Assembly (NCBI GenBank): GCA_014549065.1
Contig: JACDOX010000156.1
Span: 1,610,538-1,674,537, forward strand
DNA: 64,000 nt
From: Cardinalis cardinalis
Lineage: Eukaryota > Chordata > Aves > Passeriformes > Cardinalidae
Reading direction: 5' to 3'
This document shows positions 59,986-64,000 of this stretch, one piece after another. Below the pieces are notes generated by a model, which saw only the letters and a list, made by a program, of their open reading frames with translations, did no database searches and was not told the DNA's origin. The number at the start of each line of letters is the position of its first letter. Within the stretch, counting starts at the first letter, position 1. Position numbers and translations under genes: made by a program.

Positions 59986-64000
<4,015 letters not shown>

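Overview
This is a vertebrate nuclear window, almost certainly from a bird. The base composition is AT-rich, introns are compact, and the only recognisable interspersed repeats are CR1-type LINE fragments with the ATTCTATG-type 3' end typical of sauropsid genomes. No bacterial-style gene layout is present, and nearly all long open frames are chance frames in GC-rich CpG islands or AT-rich non-coding DNA. The species cannot be named from the sequence.

Two genes are firmly identified, both on the + strand and in the order known from other vertebrates. FXN (frataxin, mitochondrial iron-sulfur cluster assembly) occupies about 4.0-14.6 kb. Its exons 2 to 5 are all visible with good splice sites and intact reading frames. 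Exon 1 cannot be assigned because a 240-base assembly gap interrupts the promoter CpG island. TJP2 (zonula occludens-2, a tight-junction scaffold) begins in this window and runs off the right edge. Its common second exon (59932-59985) and the exon opening PDZ domain 1 (61926-62050) are certain.

The most interesting part is the roughly 45 kb between FXN and the common TJP2 acceptor. It holds several candidate alternative TJP2 starts, each ending at a donor in phase 0, the phase the acceptor at 59932 needs. These are: a two-exon N-terminal extension (27032-27144 plus 31035-31155) whose start resembles an alternative ZO-1 N-terminus that I recall; a CpG-island coding exon (39032-39124); and a short CpG-poor coding exon (56038-56109). 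Two further CpG islands (about 18.6-19.9 kb and 48.0-48.2 kb) have no certain gene and may supply leader exons. If real, these starts would give one junction scaffold several different N-termini upstream of PDZ1.

The rest is intron or intergenic DNA. It includes five CR1 fragments, several G/T-rich low-complexity tracts (one containing a 50-base gap), a long poly(A) tract preceded by AATAAA hexamers, a microsatellite, and a strong 31-bp inverted repeat in the CpG island at 38.5 kb. I saw no tRNA, rRNA, CRISPR or viral gene.
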